Shown here: piece after piece, positions 36,533 to 45,755 of the stretch
How positions within the stretch are numbered: position 1 is the first letter of the stretch
How the letters are laid out: the number at the start of each line of letters is the position of its first letter
Source: Deltaproteobacteria bacterium
Lineage (GTDB): Bacteria > Desulfobacterota > Binatia > UBA9968
DNA: 58,991 nucleotides
Assembly (NCBI GenBank): GCA_016210115.1
Contig: JACQUW010000185.1
Location: 1 to 58,991, forward strand
Direction: 5' to 3'
The notes under the pieces: model-generated
What the model saw: the letters and a program-made list of their open reading frames with translations, nothing else
The model's database searches: none
Told to the model about the DNA's origin: nothing
Program-made: the position numbers and the translations under genes

Positions 36533-37897
36533 ATGGCAATGCCGTTCCTGGATCTGCGGCACTTTCTTGAGTACCTCGACACAAGAGGGGAGTTGCTGCG
36601 AATAAACAAACCAGTTGATGTGAAATATGAAATTGCGGCTTATATCCGAAAAACCTGTGATACCGGTGGTCCCGCACTGCTTTTCGAAAAAGTCAAAGGA
36701 TTTGATTGCCCTGTAGTGGGAGGTGTTTTTGCAACCCGAAAGCGAGTTCTCGACTGCCTTGGAATGAGCGAAGCGGATTACGCCCTCAAATTTCATGATG
36801 CTTTAAATTCACTTGTCTCGCCTAGACTGGTCAATTCGGCTCCCTGTAAGGAAGTAATATACAAAGGGGATGAGGTTGATTTGAGGAAGCTACCTGTCCC
36901 AATTTTTTCCGAAAAGGACAGTGGGCCCTTCATCACGCTCGGTATCGTAAGGAGTCAAGATGTTACTACGGGCCGCAAAAACACCGCGATATACAGAATG
37001 GAGATCAAAGGTAAAAATCGTCTCGGAATCCTTTCTCAGGACCTTTTCCTACAGTTGCAGCGAGCCGAAGCTAAGAACGAAGCTTTGCCGGTTGTTATTA
37101 CTATTGGAACGGGCCCCGTTATTCCCATTGCATCGCAGTGGAAAGCCCCTTTTGGTATCGACGAACTGGAATTAGCCGGGGCTCTTCAAGGTAAACCTGT
37201 TGAAACCGTCCGGGCTGAAAGCGTAGATCTTGATTTTCCGGCCTCTGCTGAGATCGTCATTGAAGGCTCGGTTCTTCCACACCAAAGGGAAGTGGAAGGA
37301 CCGTTTGGCGAGGTCTCAGGATATTATACCCCTGCATCCCCCAAGCCTGTGATTGAAGTCGTTGCCATTACTCACCGTAAGACGCCTCTCTTTCAGGTAG
37401 CTCTCACCGGTAAGCCACCCACTGAAAATCATTTTATTAAACAAATACCTTTGGAAGCTACGTTCTATTGGGAGCTACGAAACCGCTTCCCGGGCGTTAA
37501 GGCGGTGCACTTTCCGACGAGCGGAGCCGTTGGTTACCTCGCTATTATTGCTATGCAAAAAAACCACGAGTATGAGGCGAGGAATCTCATTGCAACAATG
37601 TTCGGAAGCCTGAGAAACAAGTTTATTATTGTCGTAGACGAAGATGTCAATATCCGCGACATAGATGAAGTCCTTTGGGCGGTTTCTACCCGATGTAGGC
37701 CTGCCGAGGATGTAATCCTTTTCCCTCGACTTTCAGGATCTGCGTTGGACCCTTCTGCTCAAGAACCGGGAGCCTCAACCGGTCTGGGGATTGACGCCAC
37801 GCGTCCAAGGAAGGAAGCCTTTCCCGATGTTGTCAGAATTCCCGGAGAAGATCAGGTTACGCTGGATGTCCCAGCGCGAGGAGGCGATACAAAGTAG
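36533..37897 (+). CDS. UbiD-family prFMN-dependent decarboxylase (copy 2)
   Basis: 454 residues. The catalytic set is Arg155 (TAIYRMEIKG) with Glu255/Glu260 (VEGPFGEVSGYY), and the C-terminal IVVDEDVNIRDIDEVLWAVS is conserved. About 50 residues shorter than copy 1 and well diverged, so probably a different substrate rather than a recent duplicate. A GAGGAG site precedes the ATG. Last plus-strand gene of the block; it converges on the binding protein to its right. Confidence 0.92.
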   Translation: MAMPFLDLRHFLEYLDTRGELLRINKPVDVKYEIAAYIRKTCDTGGPALLFEKVKGFDCPVVGGVFATRKRVLDCLGMSEADYALKFHDALNSLVSPRLVNSAPCKEVIYKGDEVDLRKLPVPIFSEKDSGPFITLGIVRSQDVTTGRKNTAIYRMEIKGKNRLGILSQDLFLQLQRAEAKNEALPVVITIGTGPVIPIASQWKAPFGIDELELAGALQGKPVETVRAESVDLDFPASAEIVIEGSVLPHQREVEGPFGEVSGYYTPASPKPVIEVVAITHRKTPLFQVALTGKPPTENHFIKQIPLEATFYWELRNRFPGVKAVHFPTSGAVGYLAIIAMQKNHEYEARNLIATMFGSLRNKFIIVVDEDVNIRDIDEVLWAVSTRCRPAEDVILFPRLSGSALDPSAQEPGASTGLGIDATRPRKEAFPDVVRIPGEDQVTLDVPARGGDTK

Positions 37898-37955
37898 AGG
37901 AGTGACTTGTGTGGTCATTTCACAGCGGTTCGACCCGTTCCTACGGACAGACATC

Positions 37956-38168
37956 TCAGCGGTCTTTGTAAAGTTTATCTACAAATCCCTCGCGAACCAG
38001 CCGGTCCAAAATGGAATTATCAGCGAAGGTCTCTAAGGGAACTCCTTTCTTTCCCATAAATTCAAGGATTGTAAGAACCGCCTCCGGGTCTACCCGCGGT
38101 ACCCGCACTAAATAGGTAATGGCGTCTTTGTAAACTTCCTCCGCCCGCTTAGGGTCAACCAGACGGGA
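37956..38168 (-). pseudogene. Detached C-terminus of the adjacent binding protein, after an in-frame TAG
   Basis: Beyond the TAG that ends the binding-protein frame, the same frame continues without a shift: SRLVDPKRAEEVYKDAITYL, VRVPRVDPEAVLTILEFMGK, and ends KLYKDR before TGA at 37956. These are the last helices expected of NMT1-like proteins. With them the protein would be 326 codons, the normal length. No start codon or ribosome-binding site serves this piece. Confidence 0.8.
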
Positions 38169-38936
38169 CTATTTGGCGACTGTTTTCAGCGCTTTTTCCT
38201 TTTGATGATGTAGGGCTGCCACCCCTTCGATGTACGCCCGTATCATGCCCTCCACTACATCCGGGCTTCTGAGGTAATAATCACGCGAGACCGCGATCAT
38301 GTTCATGGAATACGGGATTCCTAAGTCAACCAATTTCACCAGCATCTTCGCCGGCACATACGCATCCACGCGAAGTTCTGAGGTCACTGCCCCTGCAATC
38401 ACGCGCTGCTGGAAAGCAGCTCCCACCTCAGGAGTTCCTCCCATCTGCCGAACAGTCACCGCACCCTCCAATCCATGTTTCCTAAGCAAGATTCTGGTCA
38501 GGTTGTCCGTAACCGAGCCAAAGCGAGTGACTCCCAAGGTCTTTCCTCGTAAATCCTCAAGTCGATTGATCTCTGGCTGAACGTAAAGCCTATGATACGG
38601 GCGGTTTGCCACTTCTGCTATCCCGAGTATAGGGGCACCGTTTAAAACCGCGTTAATCACGGCATTACTCGCCCCTATTCCTCCATGAAGATCTCCGCCT
38701 ATTAGGGCCTGTACCACAACCGGTCCGGACGAGATATAAATGAGATTCGCTTGTAGCCCGTATTTTTCAAATGCACCGATATCTTTTGCCATCCACGCCC
38801 CAACCGCCATCGCGCCGACCGTGGAATAACCGAAAGTAATCTTTCTCGCTTCTGCCGCCGAAGCAGAGGAGACCAGAGATAGGAGCATGAGAGAAATACA
38901 CAGCCCGCGCATAAACACTGGCAACGCCTTGTTCAT
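38169..38936 (-). CDS. NMT1/SsuA-like solute-binding protein cut short by an amber codon
   Basis: 255 residues as written. AAGGAGG site, signal peptide ending near SASAAEAR, then GYSTVGAMAVGAWMAKDIGA, IGGDLHGGIGASNAVINAV and LRGKTLGVTRFGSVTDNLTR. It stops at TAG after KALKTVAK, exactly where relatives continue with a K-Y/W and a roughly 70-residue helical end (see the entry at 37956). The truncated protein lacks part of the C-terminal lobe. It could be inactive, or full length if the TAG is read through or is a sequence error. Confidence 0.78.
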   Translation of the reverse strand: MNKALPVFMRGLCISLMLLSLVSSASAAEARKITFGYSTVGAMAVGAWMAKDIGAFEKYGLQANLIYISSGPVVVQALIGGDLHGGIGASNAVINAVLNGAPILGIAEVANRPYHRLYVQPEINRLEDLRGKTLGVTRFGSVTDNLTRILLRKHGLEGAVTVRQMGGTPEVGAAFQQRVIAGAVTSELRVDAYVPAKMLVKLVDLGIPYSMNMIAVSRDYYLRSPDVVEGMIRAYIEGVAALHHQKEKALKTVAK

Positions 38937-39069
38937 GTTTCCCTCCTTCTGTTACCAGCCTGCCGAGTTCCCAAATTCAGAAGCGGGTTACCGTCAGCCT
39001 AAAGCAAATACTCTTCTCTTAGGCGCTGATTCTACCTTGGGCACCACCGAGTCAAATTATTGTAGTTTT

Positions 39070-40122
39070 TTAGGCAGACTTCCGCTCACGGCGCCCCGTC
39101 CACTGCCACGGCGTACTGACCAAGCGGTACGTGCCTGGCAATTGCTGCGCCGCCAGGTAGCGCAACGGCTCCTCCGCCGACCCGTTCACCGTCAGGTGCC
39201 AAATGTAGGCCGGGATATGCATGAAGTCTCCCGCCTTCACCTCAAAGCGCTGATCCCCAATGAGCTCGTAGCCGTGGCCGCTGAAGTAGTACTTCACCGC
39301 ATCGCCATGGAAGTGCCCTCGATCGTCAGCGCCTCGCCCTGTCGGGGCCAACGCAACCATGAAAAGGTGGAAGGAATAGATGTCGAACCCGTACTCCGGG
39401 CCAATGATCATGTGAGCTCGCCCGGGGCTCCACTCCATGAGCGGAGCCTTTTCAGACGGCACGTGGAGCCGCTTCTGACCACGACGCCGCTGCACCTCTT
39501 GAAGCACCTGCCCCCACTCCATCTCGGCCTTCATGTACACCTGGTGCAATTGTTTAGGGTCAAGCCGCTGGAGCTGCTCATCGGTAAGGTCTTTGGCCCA
39601 AGGCACTTCCGGAGGCGACCCACCACGATCAACTGAAGGTGTCGGCGTCTGGCGGAAGGTACCAGGTATCTGCTGCCAGGCCAGGAAACGCAGAGGCTCG
39701 CCGTTGGGGTTCTCCATCCGGTGCCACGTGTTCGCCGGGATATGCATAAAGTCCCCCGCTTTCACCTCAATCCGCTGGTCCCCAATGACCTCGTAACCAC
39801 GGCCGGAGACGTAGTACTTCACCGTATCCCCGTCTGTCTGGTACTGGCCCTGACCTGTCCGCGGCGCCATCCCATCGACAAAGACGTGAAAGGCATAGAT
39901 GTCGAACCCCAGCTCTGGGGCGATGATAGGGCGCTGGCCCAGTTCACCCTCTCCCACCCGTGCTACCTCGGCCGGGACGTGGAGCGTCTTCTGCTCTCTG
40001 CGGCGTTGCACCTCTGAGGCCACCCTCCCGAAGTGCCACTGTAGCTCCCGATTCAGCTCATCGATCGCTGCGGACTCCAGTTCTTGCAGCGCCTCAGCGT
40101 TTAAATGTCTTTCCTTTGTCAT
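39070..40122 (-). CDS. Bicupin protein with an internal tandem duplication
   Basis: 350 residues, AGAAGGAGG site. Two halves of about 160 residues share FDIYAFH/FDIYSFH, GDTVKYYVSGRGYEVIGDQR / GDAVKYYFSGHGYELIGDQR and VKAGDFMHIPA. The second cupin keeps the metal motif H270-F-H272 and the later His309 (IWH). In the first half the HxH is replaced by Q95-T-D97, though His134 remains. So only the C-terminal barrel looks metal-competent. The shape recalls bicupin ring-cleaving dioxygenases (gentisate type), but the reaction is not established. No signal peptide. Confidence 0.83.
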   Translation of the reverse strand: MTKERHLNAEALQELESAAIDELNRELQWHFGRVASEVQRRREQKTLHVPAEVARVGEGELGQRPIIAPELGFDIYAFHVFVDGMAPRTGQGQYQTDGDTVKYYVSGRGYEVIGDQRIEVKAGDFMHIPANTWHRMENPNGEPLRFLAWQQIPGTFRQTPTPSVDRGGSPPEVPWAKDLTDEQLQRLDPKQLHQVYMKAEMEWGQVLQEVQRRRGQKRLHVPSEKAPLMEWSPGRAHMIIGPEYGFDIYSFHLFMVALAPTGRGADDRGHFHGDAVKYYFSGHGYELIGDQRFEVKAGDFMHIPAYIWHLTVNGSAEEPLRYLAAQQLPGTYRLVSTPWQWTGRRERKSA

Positions 40123-40138
40123 AGTCCGATACCTCCTT

Positions 40139-41572
40139 CTAGCTATTCTCTCGGGTCCTGGGCTTCTCTTGAGCGGCGTTCATTCCAGCAATGCGACCGA
40201 ACGCGAGGCATTCGCCAAGGTTACCGCCGCTCTGATACATAAAGCCCCAAATTGAGCCCAGCTCGCCCGCAGCGTAAAGCCTCGGAATCGGGTGGCCCCA
40301 GGGATCAACGACCTGGGCTTTGGCGTTGTGCTTGGGACCTCCCTGGGTATTCAAAAGGCAGGGAAAAACCTCAATTGCATAGAAAGGAGAGGTTTCGAGA
40401 GGTATGAGGGTCTCACGCGATCGGGCGAAGTCTCGATCTTCCCCTTCACTGCAGAACTGGTTATACCTGGCTACAGCCATTTCGAGTTTGTTCTTGGCAG
40501 GCACATACATTTTTTCCCCAAGCTCTGCAAGGGAATTGCCCCAAAGGATCCAGCCCCGCCCTATCTCCACAGAGTTGTCCGCGCTCCATTGATAAACGCC
40601 TCGGTTCCCACCGTATACGTGGCTTATGGGGCCAAGGAGACGAGTCCTGTCATCAAAAACAAAAAAACAAGGAACCCTAGGCCACTCGAGGCGTTCAGGA
40701 ATGAAATGTGAGACTGAAAGCCACTTTGTGTACAGGCCGCCGTATTCGTTCATAAAACGCTCACCGTATCGGTCTACTGCAATGTAGCCTTCGCCAGGCA
40801 TATGGCTATCAAATGCGGATTCGTATTCCGGAAACTTGTACCCCAAGGGACACGCAATAGCGCCCATATGCCAGATAGCGGCCCCGACCTCTTGGGCCAT
40901 CCGGATACCATCGCCGGTGTTGTCCGGGTGACCTAAAGCGAAAACTTGAGAAATCCTGAGGTACTCGCGCTTCATCGTCTCATCAAATTCAAAGCCGCCA
41001 CAGGTAAGAATTACGGCGCGTCTGGCCAGGACCCTCAAAATGCTTCCGCCCGCATTTGTCTCAACTCCAACCACCTCTTTGCGCGAGCCCTGGATCAGCC
41101 GGCAGACCGGTGTGCTGGTCATTACCTCTATTCCTCGCTTCTCAACGTTCTCCTCGAGGAGCCTCCACAATCGCCGCCCTCCATCTCCCTGGAGCGCATC
41201 ATGGAACGGACGGAACCGCAGCATTGCTTCCGCACCGGTTATGCCAGGGAACGTAGGGCCGGGGAAATACGGCACCGGATCACCGCCAAGCTCCCGAACG
41301 AAATCCACATTTTTAGAGGCCCATTCGATATAGGCGTCAATGACATCGTCTTCCAGTGTCCTTGAACAAAGGGCCCCAAGATGCTCCTTCGCCGAGGCGC
41401 CCGGGATCACGCTGGTAAAAGATGAGACGGCAAGACGTGTATTCCCTCCAGCCTCTGCAGATTTTTCCAGGATGAGAACCTGCGCTCCCGAATCGTGAGC
41501 AGTGATGGCCGCAACGGCACCGGCGCCACCATAACCAACGATAATGACATCAGCCTCTCTCGTGACGGTCAT
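40139..41572 (-). CDS. FAD-dependent oxidoreductase, fumarate reductase/ketosteroid dehydrogenase-like
   Basis: 477 residues. N-terminal Rossmann motif VIIVGYGGAGAVAAITAHD, second FAD contact ILEKSAEAGGNTRLA, and C-terminal FAD loop LYAAGELGSIWGFMYQSGGN LGE. It belongs to the FAD_binding_2 superfamily (succinate dehydrogenase flavoprotein, 3-ketosteroid 1-dehydrogenase, urocanate reductase). Likely reduces or desaturates a pathway intermediate. It lies 16 bp from the bicupin and 17 bp from the isomerase gene, so the three form an operon. Confidence 0.88.
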   Translation of the reverse strand: MTVTREADVIIVGYGGAGAVAAITAHDSGAQVLILEKSAEAGGNTRLAVSSFTSVIPGASAKEHLGALCSRTLEDDVIDAYIEWASKNVDFVRELGGDPVPYFPGPTFPGITGAEAMLRFRPFHDALQGDGGRRLWRLLEENVEKRGIEVMTSTPVCRLIQGSRKEVVGVETNAGGSILRVLARRAVILTCGGFEFDETMKREYLRISQVFALGHPDNTGDGIRMAQEVGAAIWHMGAIACPLGYKFPEYESAFDSHMPGEGYIAVDRYGERFMNEYGGLYTKWLSVSHFIPERLEWPRVPCFFVFDDRTRLLGPISHVYGGNRGVYQWSADNSVEIGRGWILWGNSLAELGEKMYVPAKNKLEMAVARYNQFCSEGEDRDFARSRETLIPLETSPFYAIEVFPCLLNTQGGPKHNAKAQVVDPWGHPIPRLYAAGELGSIWGFMYQSGGNLGECLAFGRIAGMNAAQEKPRTRENS

Positions 41573-41588
41573 GGCTCCGTGTCCCGTT

Positions 41589-42311
41589 CTAAACAGCTTG
41601 AGTATCCCTCAATAAGCTGCCGAATCCCTCGATGGGTTCCGTCAAACTCACCATCTTCTTGAGCTTCCACATCGTGGCCTGGTTACTGGAAATAACAGGC
41701 CTTCCCAGGGCCGACTCAAGCCTTCCCAAAACTGTTATCGTAGGGAGGCCTGTGCAACTGAGGAATGCTGCCTCAAAGTCATCATTTTTAAGGTTTCTCA
41801 CCTGATCGAAAAGTAGTTTCTCTTCTATGTCAGAATGCCTGAATCCAGCCGTGTCCAGCGTCTTTATAGACTGTACGCTGAATCCATGCGATTCAAAAAA
41901 CTTTTTCTCCAGCTCGTTGACTTCACTGGAATAGGGGGTCAACACCGAAATTTTCCTGGCATCAAAACTCTGCAGTGCTTCAAGCACAGCCGAACAGGTC
42001 GAGGTCACGCCAACCCGCGCGACCTTCCGTATCTCATTTTCTAGCCATTCGTTATAGCCTTTGCCGCCATAGAGACTTCCCGTAGTACAGGTGAATGCGA
42101 TGGCTTTAACCCCAGCATCCGTTAGCTTCTCAACCTCCTTCGACAAATCCTCAACCATGGTCTCGTATTTTTTAAGTCCCAACTCCTTCCGATGTTCTAG
42201 CCGCCCAAAGTGAAACGTTACTCCGCTGGGGGCCATCATATAGAACTCGGGCTCTGCTACCACATTCGTCGAGGGGATCAGAAGACCAATTCGAGCCTTA
42301 GCTCCTATCAT
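41589..42311 (-). CDS. Maleate cis-trans isomerase / arylmalonate decarboxylase-like (Asp/Glu racemase fold)
   Basis: 240 residues. The family opening is ARIGLLIPSTNVVAEPEFYM, with catalytic-type cysteines in AFTCTTGSLYGG and FLSCTGLPT, one per lobe. Maleate isomerases convert maleate to fumarate at the end of nicotinate or gentisate-type degradation, and AMDase-like relatives decarboxylate malonates. The AAAGGGG site overlaps no other gene. In this island it fits a terminal C4-diacid step, but substrate assignment is inference. Confidence 0.87.
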   Translation of the reverse strand: MIGAKARIGLLIPSTNVVAEPEFYMMAPSGVTFHFGRLEHRKELGLKKYETMVEDLSKEVEKLTDAGVKAIAFTCTTGSLYGGKGYNEWLENEIRKVARVGVTSTCSAVLEALQSFDARKISVLTPYSSEVNELEKKFFESHGFSVQSIKTLDTAGFRHSDIEEKLLFDQVRNLKNDDFEAAFLSCTGLPTITVLGRLESALGRPVISSNQATMWKLKKMVSLTEPIEGFGSLLRDTQAV

Positions 42312-42457
42312 TTGCTTTCGCCCCTTTCCGCCGCCGGATTACAACCCAAGACCATAGGATAGTCCCGCCGGTTATATCTGGCTCCAGCACCAGATGGCAA
42401 ATCGGTCTGACCATGATCGCATCAGTGATCCATAGGGCATTCTCTTCGACCTGGCGT

Positions 42458-43498
42458 TCAAGGCAGTCTAAAAATTTCCCTGTAGAGTTTGAAACTGTCA
42501 GGGGCATTCTGAAAGTGTTCGGGGGTAAGCACCACGCGCTCGAATCCCTTGATGAGCCGAGGAGGATTAGGTTCCACTCCCGTGCGGAGCGTCACTCGCC
42601 GAAACCTCTGGAGCAATTCTTGCCCCTGCTGGGACAGCATGAAGTCGATGAAGAGCTTCCCTGCATTCGGATGTAGGGCTTTCGAGCCGAGCATGATACC
42701 GTCAACCTTTATCACGACCGGTTCGAGATTGACCCAATCCACTGGGGAGCCCTGAAATTTAGACCATTCCACAGTATGGGTGTAGGCGACCGCTAGAGGG
42801 AACTCACCGATCACAAGCAACTGGGTTCGCTGCGTGTTTCCCCGGCCGGGCACTGGCTCCTGAGCTGCTAGCTGAGTTAGGTACTGGAGCGCTTTATCTC
42901 TGCCCCAGGCATGAATCAGACCGACCAGCAGTTCACTCCCCTCGTTATCTATTGAAATTTTTTTCTCCTTCCACTTGAGGTCGAGCAGGTCATTATAGAA
43001 TCGGGGGGCATCCTCCTTTTTGACTAGTTTGGTGTTGTACCCAAGTCCTGTAGGCAGAGCATAGGTGCTCGTCCAGTATCCCTCCTTATCCTTCAAATCT
43101 TCGCTGAACATGCTCCGCTCAAGCGAGTGATAAGGGGCGATCAGGTTCTTTTGCTTCAGCTCCACAATATACTCTGGATTAGTCTGGGAAAGCACATCCC
43201 AGCTATAGCGCCCGGAGCGCGCCTCCAGCACCACCTTGTTGTGGAGACCCACGGTCCCACTGCGCCAGTAGCTGGCCTTTATGAACGGATACTTTTTCGT
43301 GAACTCCTCAATCAATATTTGGCACTGGTCCTGGGCAATGGTATTCCACCAAATCAATTGGCCTTCTTTCTTTGCACCTTCGATGATCTTAGGATCCGGG
43401 GACGCGCGCAGACCAAGAGGCCATACCAAAACGATTGCCAGGATCAGACCCCTCAAAAATTTGCTTCCATAGGCCTTCGTCCATTTTCGCCTCATCAT
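42458..43498 (-). CDS. Iron-type ABC solute-binding protein, orphan (paralogue of 50057)
   Basis: 346 residues. Signal peptide through IVLVWPLGLRA, then DPKIIEGAKKEGQLIWWNTI, a type 2 binding fold opening. SGTVGLHNKVVLEARSGRYS matches the paralogue's TGTAPLHNKIITEALAGKHN. The first Met at 43498 is followed by a second; no strong ribosome-binding site is seen. No ABC partners. It follows another binding-protein gene on the same strand. Confidence 0.87.
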   Translation of the reverse strand: MMRRKWTKAYGSKFLRGLILAIVLVWPLGLRASPDPKIIEGAKKEGQLIWWNTIAQDQCQILIEEFTKKYPFIKASYWRSGTVGLHNKVVLEARSGRYSWDVLSQTNPEYIVELKQKNLIAPYHSLERSMFSEDLKDKEGYWTSTYALPTGLGYNTKLVKKEDAPRFYNDLLDLKWKEKKISIDNEGSELLVGLIHAWGRDKALQYLTQLAAQEPVPGRGNTQRTQLLVIGEFPLAVAYTHTVEWSKFQGSPVDWVNLEPVVIKVDGIMLGSKALHPNAGKLFIDFMLSQQGQELLQRFRRVTLRTGVEPNPPRLIKGFERVVLTPEHFQNAPDSFKLYREIFRLP

Positions 43499-43516
43499 AA
43501 TTGCACCATGGATTTT

Positions 43517-43526
43517 AGGGCGCCCT
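43517..43526. promoter_or_regulatory. AGGGCGCCCT palindrome flanked by T/A runs
   Basis: A perfect 10-bp palindrome with TTTT to the left and (C)AAAAA to the right, 19 bp ahead of the binding-protein start on the minus strand. It could be an operator; with no loop it is a poor terminator. The rest of the 217-bp gap (43499-43715) has nothing I can interpret. Confidence 0.25.
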
Positions 43527-43715
43527 CAAAAAGAGACGCAAAAAAGAATGCCGAGAGAGCATTGAGATCCAGTTTTCATCATTCGCCTTTAAATACCTCG
43601 CTATCTTCTCACAAGAGCCCAATCTTCCTTGCGGAAATGATCGTGACCTTCTGTAGCCCAGCTTGTGACCGGACCTTTCCGTCTTACAGAAAGAAAACAA
43701 TCAACAGGGCCGCGC

Positions 43716-44714
43716 TCAGCGCTCGCCTAATGTTTCCACCTCTTTCACAAAAGAGAAATCCACCACCCTATCCGGATCAAGGGGCTTGCTTGTCAAGCCT
43801 CGTTCAACGGCGCTATCAATGACGAGCTGGATCTTGTCCTTCTCGACAATCCCGGTTGGATTAAGGGACGGAACCAGCCTTTGATAAAACTGTTCGACGG
43901 AAGTCTTGTCCAGCTTAAAGAACCTGGCGATGTAATTTTCAACATCGATCTTATTTTGAGGATCGGTGATAAACCGGGTGGCACGAAGCACCGCACGAAC
44001 GACACTCTTCACCTCGCTCGGACTCTCTCGAATTTTGCTCAGCGTCGCGCTCACGCCGCCCCAGGGAAGCCGGTAGTCGTTTCCCACATCCACAAGGATT
44101 TTAAACCCCTCTCTTGCCACTCTGATATCATCGGGGGAACTCAAGAGCACCGCGTCGATGGCGCCCTGTTTCAACGCGGCGATCCGTGCCGGATTGGTGC
44201 CCGTGGCCAGAATAGCTACGTCTTCATTCGGTTTTAGACCGTGACTTTTCAGGAGATGGAGAGCCGCACCATAGGTCGCCCCGCCAAAGGAACTCACGGA
44301 AAGCTTTTTTCCCTTTAGATCGGAAACAGTTCTTATTCCTTCCCGAACCACGAGACCAAGAAGAGGATGCCGGTTGGTCACAGCGAGCAGGCGCAGAGGC
44401 ATACCCCTCAAAGTCCCCTCTATCGACGAAGTGCTCATGGTCGAAAAGTCTAGATTGCCCGCCACGGCCGCGGGCAGGGCTGCCTCTGTTTTCACGATTA
44501 TGATCTTGACATCTAAACCCTCTTTCTCGAAAAATTTTCGATCTCGTGCAAAATAAGTGCAGATATTAGTCACACTAATGTTGCTTGAGCCGATCCGAAT
44601 TTCCTTCAGTGATTGGGCGATCGTTGGCGCTGGATAGGCCAGCGATATCGCGAAAACAGCAAAGATGAGGGAAAACTTGCTAACAGAAATCCTCTCTTTT
44701 TGGGCTGTCCACAT
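43716..44714 (-). CDS. NMT1/SsuA-like ABC solute-binding protein, orphan
   Basis: 332 residues. AGGAGG site, signal peptide ending PTIAQSLKE, then YFARDRKFFEKEGLDVKIII, LKGKKLSVSSFGGATYGAAL and AALKQGAIDAVLLSSPDDI. Full family length. It is the middle of three consecutive binding-protein genes with no permease or ATPase. Confidence 0.88.
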   Translation of the reverse strand: MWTAQKERISVSKFSLIFAVFAISLAYPAPTIAQSLKEIRIGSSNISVTNICTYFARDRKFFEKEGLDVKIIIVKTEAALPAAVAGNLDFSTMSTSSIEGTLRGMPLRLLAVTNRHPLLGLVVREGIRTVSDLKGKKLSVSSFGGATYGAALHLLKSHGLKPNEDVAILATGTNPARIAALKQGAIDAVLLSSPDDIRVAREGFKILVDVGNDYRLPWGGVSATLSKIRESPSEVKSVVRAVLRATRFITDPQNKIDVENYIARFFKLDKTSVEQFYQRLVPSLNPTGIVEKDKIQLVIDSAVERGLTSKPLDPDRVVDFSFVKEVETLGER

Positions 44715-44732
44715 AGGGCCCTCCTGTCGATC

Positions 44733-45755
44733 TCATGATTTGCTACCCAGTTCCTTCAATGCCTCCTTTAAATAACTCTGATCCACATACCTCCCCGGAG
44801 TTGGCAGCGGACCCTTCACCTGGGTCTGCTCCCCATAAACTTGCAAGGCGTTCTGTAGCCCCTCCATATTGACCTCTGCATCCGGATGCCATACGCGGTT
44901 TCCTATATAATATTCCCATCCCTTGCGGGCATGATCAGGCTTAAGCTTTAACTCTTTGCTCAAGATATCGATCGCCGGCTCTCTGTTTTCGTAAATCCAG
45001 CGCTTGGCCAGGACTATCGCCTTCATGAAGCGGACCAGGAGAGACCGATGCTTCTCCGCCCAGGAGCGGTCCACCACATATACATTGAGCTGATAGTTGG
45101 GCAATACATCCCGATACCAACCGATTAAATTAAACCCCGATTCTTCGACCGCAAAATTGAGCGGCGGGGCAAGCGGAGCCGCCGCGATCTGGCCAGCAGA
45201 CAGAGCCGCAAAAATCTCGGGGCCTCCCCCACCAAAGCTTATGAGTTTATAATCACGCGGATATTCAAGACCTTTGGCCTTCAGTACACGTCTCAGGACA
45301 AAAGTGATCCCCGATGTTAGAGTTTGAGACCCGATGAGTGTACCGCGCAGATCATCATAGGTCCTATACTTTTTCCCTCCCATGATCGCGTGGGTGAGAC
45401 CGTTCACCAGCCCTCCAATCATCACCAAATCCAATCCGCGCTCCACTGACCCTATAACCAAATCTGGCGCTGGGATAGCAACATAGGCCGATCCTCCGAC
45501 CAGGGCCTGAACCGCTGTGTCCGCCCCCCTCACCAGAACCAACTGCACATCTATCCCCTGCCGGTCGAAGAAGCCCTGTTTCCAGCCAACCCACAGAGGA
45601 CCAAAACCCAGAACTTTGGAACCAACACCGACCGGAAATTTCACCCGTTCCTGTCCATAAGAGGGACAAGATAGAACAACGATGACAAGGATAACTAGAC
45701 ACTGATAAAGAATCCGCACAGGATCGGTCCCCCTTCGGTTCGTTAGAAGATTCAT
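44733..45755 (-). CDS. NMT1/SsuA-like ABC solute-binding protein, orphan
   Basis: 340 residues with AAGGAGG at the start and a signal peptide ending in SYGQERV. Then GPLWVGWKQGFFDRQGIDVQ, ALVGGSAYVAIPAPDLVIGS and LRGTLIGSQTLTSG. The C-terminal helix carries AKRWIYENREPAIDIL. First gene of the three-receptor run and 18 bp from the next, so co-transcribed. Confidence 0.88.
   Translation of the reverse strand: MNLLTNRRGTDPVRILYQCLVILVIVVLSCPSYGQERVKFPVGVGSKVLGFGPLWVGWKQGFFDRQGIDVQLVLVRGADTAVQALVGGSAYVAIPAPDLVIGSVERGLDLVMIGGLVNGLTHAIMGGKKYRTYDDLRGTLIGSQTLTSGITFVLRRVLKAKGLEYPRDYKLISFGGGGPEIFAALSAGQIAAAPLAPPLNFAVEESGFNLIGWYRDVLPNYQLNVYVVDRSWAEKHRSLLVRFMKAIVLAKRWIYENREPAIDILSKELKLKPDHARKGWEYYIGNRVWHPDAEVNMEGLQNALQVYGEQTQVKGPLPTPGRYVDQSYLKEALKELGSKS

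Noticed and set aside
42298..42507. 69-residue minus-strand ORF between the isomerase and a binding protein
   Set aside because: Overlaps the end of the binding protein and the isomerase start in another frame; no independent support.
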